Below, piece after piece: positions 11,194 through 20,938 of a DNA stretch of 64,000 nt. Both the position numbers and the translations under genes were made by a program. This DNA is from Glaciozyma antarctica PI12 (lineage: Eukaryota > Basidiomycota > Microbotryomycetes > Kriegeriales > Camptobasidiaceae). Positions within the stretch are counted from its first letter, which is position 1, and each line of letters starts with the position of its first letter. The notes beneath the pieces are model-generated. The model had not been told where the DNA came from and searched no databases. It worked only from the letters and a program-made list of their open reading frames with translations. The stretch lies in contig KZ627161.1 of the NCBI GenBank assembly GCA_002917775.1, positions 1,659,562 through 1,723,561 on the forward strand, read 5' to 3'.

Positions 11194-13497
11194 ATGCCGC
11201 CTTCGACGTCGACGAACACGCTTTACTCGGTGGAGGAAGTGGCAAAGGTGAGCGCGCCAGCTTCTGTCGAACTCTGCGCGCGCTGGAGCTCACCTCGTTC
11301 CTGGCTGACTAGCACTCGCGCGATGGAGACCTCTGGATGTGAGTACTCAAAGCTCGTCCACCTACGCACAGCTAATCCCGCCGGGCAGCATCATTGACAC
11401 CGTCGTCTACGACCTCTCCCGCTTCGCCGACATGCATCCAGGCGGAACTCACGTCCTTCTCACCGAAGGAATCGCCGGCAGCGACGCCTCAGAGGCTTTC
11501 TTCTCTCTCCATCGTTCCGAGGTCCTCCAGAAGTACGAGCGCCTTCTAATTGGTCGGATTCGAGACGCCGTACCGCAGTACATCCTGCCCATCCCAGGAG
11601 CGCTCTCCCCTGTCCCTCACGCCGAGCCTGGATGGCTGGCACCGTCCTTCCAAACGCCGTATTACGACGACAGCCATCGTGCGCTGCAGAAGGAGATGAG
11701 GATGTTCTTTGACGCCGAGGTTAAGAAGGAGGCGAGGGAGCATGAGGTCTCGCACGAGCGGCCGACGAAGGAGCTGGTGGAGTTGATGGGGACTCCGAGG
11801 TGGGAGATTCACGCCAGTGCGTTCTTTTCTCCTGTTCTCCACCGAGTTGGTGTGCTGAATTCGGTCGTGCAGTGCGGATGGGTCCTGGAAAGCACCTGTA
11901 CGGAAGGACTTTGCCTGGCGGCGTCGACCCCAAGGCGTTCAACTATTTCCACGAGCTCGTCGTGATCCAGGAGCTGGTCAGGATTGGCGCACCGGGGTAC
12001 ATGGCAGGTGCGTTGACTTGAGTGATCACCCTGCGAAGGCGCTGATGTTAATCTCGCACAACAGGTCTCCAAGCCGGCATGGTTATAGGTAGGCCTTTCC
12101 GACGACACTCGCTCCGCGAGGCATCGGCTGATGAACTCTCTTCGTCGCTCCGCAGGACTTCCCCCAATCCTCAACTACGGAACCGCCGAGATGCAGCAGA
12201 AGCTCTTGCCCGATATTCTCACAGGCAAGAAGTTCATCTCCCTTGCGATGTGAGTAAACTTGCGTCCGATCTTGTTTCGTTAACGCTAACGAGCTCCCAT
12301 AAATTCTCAGCAGCGAAGCAGCAGCTGGCAGCGACGTTCAGGGGATGACGACTTGGGCGCGCAAGACGCCTTGCGGACGTTTCTTCGAAGTGACGGGGAG
12401 CAAGAAATGGGTGCGTCGTCTCGCTGCGCTTCTTTAACTTCGCTAATACGAGCGTTCTAAAGATCACGAACGGCCACTTCTCGGATTTCTTCATGACGGG
12501 AGTTCGCACGAGCGAGACGTCGCTGTCGATGCTGCTCATCCCTCGCTCCGACGCCGTCGAAACCAAGCTCATCAAGACGAGCTACTCGCACGCGGCGGGG
12601 ACGGCGACGGTGCACTTTGACCATGCTCGGGTGCCGGTGGAGAACTTGCTGGGCGAGGAAGGGAACGGGTTGAAGGTCATTTTGAGCAACTTGTGAGTGC
12701 GATTCGATCCTAGGCTGACTTCGCTCGCGCTGACGATTTTTCGACAGCAACCACGAACGCTGGGTTATCTGCTGTCGCATTGCTCGCTACAGTCGTGTCA
12801 TCTACGAAGGTCCGCACGATCCATCCTCTCTCCGCGCCACTTCTCATCATTGCAAACTCCGCAGAGTCGTTCAAGTGGGCTCATCTGCGAAAGGTCTTCG
12901 GTCAGCACCTCTCGCTCCTCTCCTCGAATTCGCACTGACGGACGTCGCAGGCAAGCCTCTCATTGACCAGCCCGTCATTCGACAAAAGTTCGCTACGATG
13001 CTCGCCAAGGTCGAAGCAGGTCAGAGCTGGCTCGAACACCTCACGTTCCAGATGTACGTCGCTCCTCCTACTTGCGCTCTCCTTGCCTAACTCGCTTTCG
13101 GCACCAGGTGCCACATGGACTACGCCGAGCAGGCGAAGCGTCTCGGAGGACCTATGGCGCTCCTCAAGTTCTACCTCAGTCGTTCGGGGGGAGAGAGTAC
13201 GTCCTTCGCACTCGTTTATGATCCGCGAGAAGGTTGCTGACTCGAAGTTTTTCAAGTCGCCGACGACGCGGTCCAGATTTGGGGCGGGCGAGGCATCACG
13301 CAGGGTGGAATGGGCGTCTTTATCGAGACATTCCAACGTGCGTACAAATTTGATAGCCTGCTGGGAGGTTCTGAGGAAGGTACGTCGTGTCTTTTTGCGC
13401 GTCGAAGGCTCCTCGCTGATGTCGCTGCTGACCTACAGTCCTCGCGGACCTTGGAACGCGCCAGGCGATGAAGTTCATGCCCAAGGCTGTTCTGTAG
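11194..13497 (+). CDS. cytochrome b5 / acyl-CoA dehydrogenase fusion
   Basis: An N-terminal cytochrome b5 domain (about residues 8-85) carries the haem-ligand motif HPGG and the second ligand His in FFSLHRSEVL. After a linker comes a complete acyl-CoA dehydrogenase module: YMAGLQAGMVIGLPPI, the FAD-site motif ISLAISEAAAGSDVQGMTT, KKWITNGHFSDFFM, HERWVICCRIAR and WGGRGITQGG. Such fusions are known in fungi and probably act on lipid or fatty acyl-CoA substrates with b5 as electron partner. At the position of the usual C-terminal catalytic Glu (YEGT in medium-chain enzymes) this protein reads LGGSEE, so the base must differ or shift by a few residues. Fourteen exons from 11194 to 13497, including a 26-nt exon 2 (11313-11338) and a 24-nt exon 5 (12065-12088). 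No signal peptide is seen. Confidence 0.93.
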
Positions 13498-13915
13498 ATG
13501 GTTTTGCAACCTGTGCATAGGGAATGGAGTGCGCTTGCGAGATTTCAGAGAAAACGCGCGCTCAGAGATGTAAAGATGGCGTCAGCAAAAGCGCCCGAGC
13601 TGGCTTGCGAAGATGGTGACTTTGGTTCGACGTTCGGGTTCGCATCATTCCTACGCTCTCTACAGTCGATCGTAGGAGGGGAGAAAAGCGATGGACTATG
13701 TAGGTAACGCGTATGCGTCGCTTGGGGTTGAGGAATGGGAAAGAGGCTCGCTTCTCAGGAAAGAGCGAGCAGGAAGGAATCGCAGTGATGGAGACAGAGG
13801 CTGGTATTTTCAAAGGGGTGTGCAAGCATCTAATTCAGATCGAATCAAGTTGCACTGGAGAAGAAGAGAGTTAGAACCGGCGTGCGAAAGGAGCGAAGAC
13901 GCCTGCTCACCTTTT

Positions 13916-15200
13916 TTAGAGCCAGCGAACGACGGAGCGCTTGGTGACGACCTCGGGCTCGGGATCGAAGGGAGCAACAACGGTGGCCTTCTGGAGAGCG
14001 ACCTCAGTCTGGGCGAGGATGCGGCCGAACATGGAAGCCTCGGTCTGGAGGGTGACTCCGGTGGCGGCGAGGACGATACCCTCGAAGTGGGAGCGGTCGC
14101 CGAAGGTGACGGCGTCGGCGACGGCCCAGACGATGTTGGTAGCGTTGGCACCCCTGTGGAATTGTTGTTAGAACTCGGGGAGACGGAGCGACGAAAGAAG
14201 AAAAAACGCACGAGGTGAGGGTCTGTGGAGGGAAGGCGTCGTTAGCGTCTGTTGCAAGAATGGGGCAGCGAGGGACGTACGATCTTGGTGTCGGAAGCCA
14301 TCCTGACGGTACCGGCGACCTGGAGCACCCAGGTGTCCTCGGCGCTGGAGGGCAGGAGCAAAGTTAGAACCCGACTGGCGAGACGGCGAAGCAGAAAGAG
14401 CTCACGTTCCGCTAAAGAAGCAAATCATCAGTGCATGCTCGCAGTAAAGAAGGAGGAGAGGCAACGCACTTGAAGACGAGGTCGGTGGGGAGGATCACGT
14501 TCGAGCTCCACTTGTACAATCCGGGAGCGAGGGTGAGGCCACTGAGATCTCCGTCGTTGAGCTCAATCTCGTCGGGGTTGACGAAGCCGTTAGCCTGGAC
14601 GTCTGTGGAAGGCATAGCGTCAGCGAGTGGCCAAGAAAGCGTCTAGGAAAAGACGCACAGGCGGTCTCCATGTTGGAGACGGCGGCGGTGAGGTAAGCGG
14701 GAGTAGGGTTGCTGGAATGAAAACATTAGCTCGTGTTCTCCGCCTGAGAGCTCCGACTCACCTCATGTCAGCAGCGTAGATGGCGCCGTTGACGTAGGGA
14801 GACTGGGCGACGGCGGTGGAGGATCCTGGAAGAGCAGAGGCATTAGCAAATGGAGGCAGAGGCGCGAACAGAGAGAGTACGTACCGAAGCTGGTGCTAAA
14901 TCCGGTGATGTAGCTGAGGGCGGCAGGCGAAACTCCCTGCGTAGATGGTCAGCGTCGCATGGCGAGGAGGGCGAGGTGAAGGAACTCACAATGTCGCCGG
15001 TGACCGAGCAATCGGGCACGCTGGACACTCCGGCGGCAGCCAGAATGGCAAAGTTTCCGGCAACTCCAAGGTCGACGGTGAGATCACGCTGTGCGTTGGC
15101 CATGGCCTGGGGGAGGGAGTCAGCGAGGGCTTCGCAAGGTCAAGGAGAGAGAACTTACGGCGAGGCCGACGACGAGGAGAGAGACGAGCGAGGAGGACAT
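13916..15200 (-). CDS. DUF3494 ice-binding-type secreted protein, copy 1
   Basis: Secreted beta-helical protein of the DUF3494 (ice-binding protein) family. The start at 15200 (MSSSLVSLLVVGLA) opens a signal peptide that continues across intron 1 to a probable cleavage after ANA. Family motifs in order: LGVAGNFAILAAAGVSS, VTGDIGVSPAALSYITGF, YVQANGFVNPDE, GLTLAPGLYKWSSNV, DTWVLQVAGT, NIVWAVADAVTFG and FGRILAQTEVALQKATVV. The mature protein is about 240 residues, the usual size for fungal ice-binding proteins. The gene is heavily split and includes a 6-nt exon (14406-14411) and an 11-nt exon (14212-14222). The intron found in both paralogs just before GLYKW is absent here. The C-terminus has a KR pair followed by SVVRWL. 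Whether it binds ice cannot be read from sequence; adhesin-like or other roles are possible. Confidence 0.93.
14406..14411 (-). other. 6-nt microexon in DUF3494 copy 1
   Basis: CGGAAC (minus strand) sits between two complete introns, the upstream one ending TTTAG and the downstream one beginning GTGAGC. It completes Asn-Gly-Thr in VFNGTAEDTW. The same microexon with the same flanks is present in copy 3 at 62508-62513, while copy 2 has no separate exon here. Confidence 0.88.
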
Positions 15201-15490
15201 GACTAAGGAGTGGGTTGAAGGAAGTGCGGGTGAGGAGAAGTGGATGAAGAGAAGAGAGAAGCAGACGACCGACGCTGGATTTTATGGAATTGACGGACTG
15301 ATGACGGGTCGCCGCGTCTTCCCTCCTGGCAATCTGAGTTGAACAAGTGCCGATGCAGAGAGGAGAAGCATCAGGTAATACTACGCCCAGCTGGCAGCCA
15401 CGACAGAAAAGGGAGCGAAAGAGAGTTGAACGAAGGCAAAACCGCGGTCCGGTAGTGCGAAATTCGGCCGTCGATCATTCTTATTCGCCA

Positions 15491-16591
15491 CCAAAGGCCA
15501 CGAAGCAGGAGCAATGTGTACTAGCAGGGCCTGCGTCCGCCCAGACAAACAAACGGGCGGGCGTGGAAGGGTCTGGTTCCGCCGAGCAGTGACCCTGGAC
15601 CCGCGCGAGCTTGTAGGCTTTTGTCCAGCGGGAACAGCAGAGTTGGAGGGCGCTGAGTAGTTGCTGAGTCTCGCTGAGTACACCAGAACCGAGCTAAGCT
15701 GTTCTGAGCAGCACCGAGAGCTTCGAGGCGAGTACCTGCTTGCAAATCCTCCTCCGTGCCGTTCACCCAAGGTGGCGAGCGAGTGACGGAGGAAGGAAGA
15801 GGGGCAACGTCCTCGCTCGGGCGCTAGAATCGACAGGAACGACCCCGCTGATAAGTAAGTACTCCCAAGCAGATCCGACTAGGAGTGATGAGGAATCAGG
15901 AAAGAGGGCGGAAGGCGGGAAGTCACTTGGCGCATCTCGGCCAGCGCGCGTGGGTCCCTCTCGGAGGGTATGCGAAGGAGATTGCTCCACGACGCACGTC
16001 GACGGTCGCTGTGGTGGTAGATGAGGCTCACGCTGCCAGTAATTCAGCTGCCTTCCAGTTCGTTGGAGTTTATAAGCCCCCGTTCCTGCCGCCGTTGCTT
16101 TTCGACCGAGGTCCCATCTGGGTATCTCCGGAATGCAAATGACTGCGTGTCCTCCGCGAAATCTGCTGGCTAAAGCCAATGTGGTAGCCTCCAAGAAGGG
16201 TATAAGGATCGCTAGATTGCGAGAGAAAGGGCAGGTTCCAGGTCGGCAGAGACGGAGCGCAGAGAACGGGACGCGCGGGTTTGGGGGAAGAAGCGACGAC
16301 AGAGTACACAAAGCAACGCAGCGAGCTCAGGCACAAGCCAGCGATTAGTCGACTGAAGAACCTGCAGTTGATACCGATGCAGTTTAGTCCGAAGCGAGGT
16401 CAATGGTCGGCAAGGCTTGCGAAGCTCGAAACCAAAATGCCGAAGTCAAGCGCAATCTACCAGATCCTCTCCGGATGTGCAAGTCGACAATAAAAGAGCA
16501 AGCGCGAAGCAGAGAGGAATCGAGCAGACAGATGCGCACAGGGAAAAATCGAGAATGGGAGAGGGGGTTTATTGACAGGGGGAGGCGACGT
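15491..16591. other. intergenic, no gene supported
   Basis: Between the promoter of DUF3494 copy 1 and the stop of copy 2. Several short open frames occur on both strands, but none has an intron pattern, recognisable motif or biased codon use. No RNA gene or repeat was recognised. Confidence 0.5.
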
Positions 16592-17890
16592 TTAAGACCA
16601 CTGACGGGCGTTGGAGCGCTTCTGGACGACCTCGGGGGCGGGGACGAAGGGAGAGTTGACGGTGGCCTTCTGGAGAGCGACCTCAGTCTGAGAGAGGACG
16701 CGACCGTTAAGGGACGAGCCGGTCTGGAGGGTGACGAAGCGCTGGGCGAGGAGGACACCCTCGAAGTGGGCTCCCTTTCCGACACTGCGAAGGGGATAAA
16801 TACTCAAAGACGGCGAGGAACGAGGAAGAGAGACGTACCGGACGTCGTCAGCGACCTGGATCGCGATGTTGGTGGAGTTGGCTCCGCCAGCGAGAGACTG
16901 CGAAAAACGAGTTAGCTGCGAAACGTCAACAGCGGAGAAGTAAACGTACGAAAGCGACACCGTCGGCGAGGCTGAGACCTCCTCCAATCTGGAGAACCCA
17001 GGTGGCGTCGCCGCTGCGAGGAAGTCAAGTCAGCCCATGTCGCACCGCAGAAAGCACGAAGGCAACGCACTTTCCCTCGAAGACGAGGTCAGTAGGAACC
17101 GAGACCGAGGACGACCACTTGTAGAGTCCTGTTTATAACCTCGTTAGCTGCCGCGCAACCAGAACTCGAGCCGAAAGCGAGCAAGCGACGTACCAGGAAC
17201 GAGGGTCTGGTCCCTGAGCTCGCCAGCTCCAAGCTCGACGAAGTCGGGGTCGGTGAATCCGGCGGCCTGGTTGTCTATAGGAAAGGAAGCAAGGTGAGCT
17301 GTGTCGGCGAGGATTGGCTGGGAGACGTACAGGCAGTTCCGGCGTTGGCGACGGCGGCGGCGAGGTAGACCGGAGTACTGTGGTGGGTTCGGTGAGTGAG
17401 AGAACAGAGTTTCCGGAGAAAGATACGTACGGAGTGGAGTAGTCACCGGCGTAGATCAGGCCCGTAACTTGAGGAGAAGTCGCGTACGTGGTGCTAGAGT
17501 CTGTGAGAGACGTTAGCGACCGCTGCTCGGAGAAAACGCGACGTTGAAGCGAGCCTCGCCCGCACTCCCCCCTCCTCCGCCCCCACCCCGCCCAAAAAAG
17601 AGACTGCGTTGTACCTACCCTGGCTGAGACCGAAGCCAGTGATGTCTGCATGGGAGATAGATCAGTTCGTCGTCCTGCGTGCGGTGAACGAAGCTCGACG
17701 TACAGGTGGCGGCGGCAGGCGACACTCCAATATCGCCAAGGACAGCGGAGTCTGGTACACTGCTGATTCCAGCCTGGGCAAGGATCGCAAAGTTGCCCGC
17801 GACTCCGAGCTCGACGGAGAGGTCGCGCTGTCCGTTAACGAGGCCTCCGAGACCGGCGAGTCCGATGGTGATGATCGAGAGAAGGGACAT
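16592..17890 (-). CDS. DUF3494 ice-binding-type secreted protein, copy 2 (divergent)
   Basis: Same family and domain order as copy 1 but clearly divergent. The start at 17890 gives a signal peptide (MSLLSIITIGLAGLGGLVNG) encoded in one exon, then LGVAGNFAILAQAGISSV, LGDIGVSPAAATYITGFG, FTDPDFVELGAGEL, LVPGLYKWSSSV, DATWVLQIGGGLSL, NIAIQVADDVR, FEGVLLAQRFVTLQTGSS and GRVLSQTEVALQKATV, ending PEVVQKRSNARQWS before the stop at 16592. It keeps the introns before GLYKW and after GVAF, lacks the 6-nt microexon, and its signal-peptide exon is not interrupted. A Lys-Arg pair near the C-terminus is shared with copies 1 and 3. It is tandem with copy 1, same strand, 1.4 kb apart. Confidence 0.92.
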
Positions 17891-18179
17891 TTTTGAGGTA
17901 GGTGATAGAGGTTGAGAGGTTGAGAGGTGGGAGAGGTGGTGAAGGAGAGGGAGAGAGGGACGCAGGTCGGGATGGTTTTGCTGAGGGAATTATTCCGCGA
18001 AGGTGCAAGCAGTGACACACCAGCGAGCGAGCGCGCACTAGAACTGTACGATTGGGTTTAAGCTACGCAGGCAACGCGGGAACATGGACGTCGTCGTGGC
18101 CGCGGACACGGCAGCGAGGATGTTGCGAAGGCCCGAAAGTCCGAAAGCGAGCATAAATAAAAGCAGTTAGAGTTTAAAG

Positions 18180-19886
18180 TCATTCCGAGCTAGAGAGAAA
18201 AGCCTTGGTTGCGACTTCGAGCTTGGCCACCCACGAACCCACATGGGCACGTTTGGCGGGGTCGCCTGCTTGGTCATCCCCTGTTGCCACGGAGAGGAAG
18301 AAGCAGGAACGGGCAGAAACGGGTGTCCAGCTGGTCGCAGAGGCCGTGGTAATGTGTGGAGCAGGCAGGTGGTAGGGAACGAGACCCTGGCCGCGGAGGG
18401 AGAGAGCAGTGAAGCGAGCTACGCCGAGGGATGATCCACCTGCTCCGTTGAGCTCGACTGGCTGCAAGATACAGTACCGTGTCAGTCTTCCTGAGTGAGC
18501 TCCTGGGAGAGACGAGAGGACGCACGGAAGCGAGCGAATCTGAAGGAGCGGCGTCGAGAACGAGGCGCCGCCGCAGGTGCCACGTCGTCCTGCGTTTCCA
18601 CTCTGTGGCATCGTTACAACAGTGCTACCCCTTCCGAGATCCTTCAGTGTACTGCGCTCAAGCCGAATCCTAGCTTCGAAGCGATCCTCGTCGCCCACAC
18701 CTCGCCCTGATACGAAAGCAGCGGCGGGAGAACGTCGACGACGCCAATGTCGGGCCAATTTGGCGGGATAAAGTGAAGAACGGCATTCTCATTCGCCTGC
18801 GGTAGCTCGTCAGCGAAGAAATGTAGCGAAGCAGAGCGCGACGTACCTGCCACAGCAAAAAGTCGCTCAGACGACTAACGCCCGAAGTGCGGATGAGAAT
18901 GTCGAGAGGTGGCGATGCGGAAGTGTAGAGGTTCGAAGAGAGCGTGTCTTCGGTGATGTCTCTGTGGGAGAAGAAGACCTTGTGTCAGGAGGACTCTGAA
19001 GCGCAGAGGTGGGCACGCACTCGGGTCGCAAGGAGCCGGTCTCGCAAGATTCGACCGTTCGCTTGATCGCAGTAGCCATTTCCTCCTGCGATGTATAAGG
19101 ACAGCAGAAATTGAGGATTCCCCTGGTGCAGCAATACACATCAGCGTAGTCCGCAGATCCTCCCTCTCCCAGACGAACCTCGAATTGTTGGCGGTGAGAG
19201 CTTCGGCGCGCGCACACGCTTCTTGCACGTCAGGAGGTAGAAGATCCCGCCTTCCTAGTATTCGAATCTGGACTCCATGCCGGTCGAGCAGATCGCTACA
19301 CGGATTCGCAAGACGAGAGGGAATCAGCTTCGCTCGACCCGTTCCCTCCCTCCAAGAGCTCACCCTTTCTCGCAGATTTCCACGAGCCTGACCCTCGCCA
19401 TGTCCATCAATGCCTCCACCTCCTTTGGGTCGCGGTTGAAGTTCTCAATCGAGAAAGCGTAAACAGTGACGTGCGGGATGTCGAGCTTAAGGAAGAAGGA
19501 GAGCACGCGCTTGAGAGCTTCGAATCCCTCTTCGTGGCCTGCAGCAGCAAAGCGCACAGTTAGCTAGCTTCCTTGCAGCCTCCGTCCCCGCCTGGTCCTG
19601 CTTCTGAGCTGAAGCAGGAAAGACGCGAACACGCACCCACGCGAACTGGCTCTCCCTTCCTCCTGGCAAAGCGGCGATTCCCGTCCATGATGAAGGCGAC
19701 ATGTTGCGGTCGAGGGCCCAGTCGGAGAGCTTGTATCAAGAGAGAGCGAAGGGGAGGATGGAGAGCGCGTGGGAGCCAGGCGAGGACGGAGGAGAGGGGC
19801 AGGTGCGAGTCGGGAGGGTTGGCTGAGGCGACCTCTTGAGTTGGCTGTATCAATCCCAAGCTGAGCAGACTCCAGAGCGAGGGCAT
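18180..19886 (-). CDS. cis-prenyltransferase (dehydrodolichyl diphosphate synthase, RER2/SRT1 type)
   Basis: Elongates farnesyl diphosphate with isopentenyl units to make the dolichol precursor for N-glycosylation and O-mannosylation at the ER. The start at 19886 ([12 protein letters not shown]) precedes the diagnostic [17 protein letters not shown] (catalytic Asp), then [67 protein letters not shown] and [18 protein letters not shown]. Core exons: 19886-19637, 19538-19364, 19295-19179, 19123-19021, 18961-18847, 18796 onward. Reading straight through ends at a stop at 18644. However, coding-like sequence continues: an exon ending at 18526, a normal intron 18462-18525 and a last exon 18461-18180 with strong codon bias ([17 protein letters not shown]). 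A further intron starting just after LLSYQ would fuse these as a C-terminal extension of about 110 residues. The core is certain, the tail is not. Confidence 0.85.
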
Positions 19887-20060
19887 CACTTGCCTGCTCG
19901 GTGTTTGTCGAGCTGGGGAGGAGGAAGAGCTTCTGGTGCGTTCGAGCTGTTCCTGCTCTCCTTCCTTCCGCAACCAGCTCCCCTCCAGCTCCCACTTCAC
20001 CACAAGCCAGCACACTCACCAGCACATCCAGCGCCACCGCACTTACCCTCGACAGCAAGC

Positions 20061-20804
20061 ATGGATCTCCAGAACGACATCCTCTCCGACCTTGGTGGAA
20101 GCGCTCCTACGTCGATTCCCGCCAGCTTTGACGCCGCCACTGCGCCCAACGACGAGTCGGTACGTTCGCATCCATCGGAATAGGCACACACGCAGCTCGG
20201 TGCTGACCCTACTCCCGCACGCCCGCAGATTGAGCAGCAGTTCGCCGTCGTCTGCATGGAGCAAGCAGAGACGTACTGGAACCTCATCACCAAGATCAAG
20301 CCTTCGACTCTCCACCGCCTGACCAAGTACGCTATATTCTTTCCAAGCGTGCTTGACGAGCTCAGCTAACGCGAGGACCAGGTGGGACTCGGAGATCCTC
20401 GAGGCGTTCGAGGAGCACTTTCCTGAGATCACGGGCGACGAGCAGCGGCTAAAGGTCATTGACGAGGACGCGATGAAGTCTGCGGATGGCAAGGCGCGCT
20501 GGAGGGCCTTTATGACGCCGTTCGAGAAGCTCGGTAGGTCGATTTCGGTGTCTGATGGAGGCTTGCTCACCTCGACTCTTTCTCCCGGCGCAGTGGACGA
20601 CTACAACTTTGGAACGCTCTTGCGAAAGGACTGCGAGGGAGACTACTCGGAGGAGAACTCTATCTTTGGTGAGTCGAGCTATTGGGAGAGGGAGGAGCGT
20701 AGCTGACTTTGGCGCTCGCAGCCCTCCGCCTGCAGTTCTACGCGTTTGAGATTGCCCGCAACAGGCGCGGCCTGAACGACGCGGCTTGGGAGAAGGCGCA
20801 ATAA
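20061..20804 (+). CDS. PBDC1 / YPL225W-family protein
   Basis: Small cytosolic protein of the PBDC1 family (annotated historically as polysaccharide biosynthesis domain 1; the yeast relative YPL225W). Five exons, 20061-20159, 20229-20326, 20382-20533, 20594-20668 and 20722-20804, encode about 168 residues. Conserved parts are QQFAVVCMEQAETYWNLI, LTKWDSEILEAFEEHFPE, ARWRAFMTPFEKLVDDYNFGTLLR, and ALRLQFYAFEIARNRRGLND near the end. No membrane segment or signal peptide. It is divergent from the cis-prenyltransferase, with 174 bp between the starts, so the two probably share a promoter region. Confidence 0.85.
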
Positions 20805-20938
20805 GCGGGAGGGAAGGCTACGTTGTACATTGGAACGTTTGTGCGGAGCGAGGAGGAAATAGGACGAGATTTCTGAAGACTCCTGGGGTGCATTGTCCGA
20901 TTCTATGATGGAGACGCGCGCGTACGGAGGACGTAGGA

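Larger units (their letters stand above)
13725..15490 (-). repeat. inverted duplicate, left arm (DUF3494 copy 1 with flanks)
   Basis: Reverse-complement similarity to about 61375-63140 covers the gene, about 290 bp of promoter and about 190 bp of 3' flank. Clear anchors are GTCGTGGCTGCCAGCTGGGCG in the promoter (20 or more identical bases), GGCACTTGTTCAACTCAGATTG, CGTCGGTCGTCTGCTTCTC near the start, and CACCCCTTTGAAAATACCAG downstream of the stop. Similarity fades at both ends. Confidence 0.85.
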
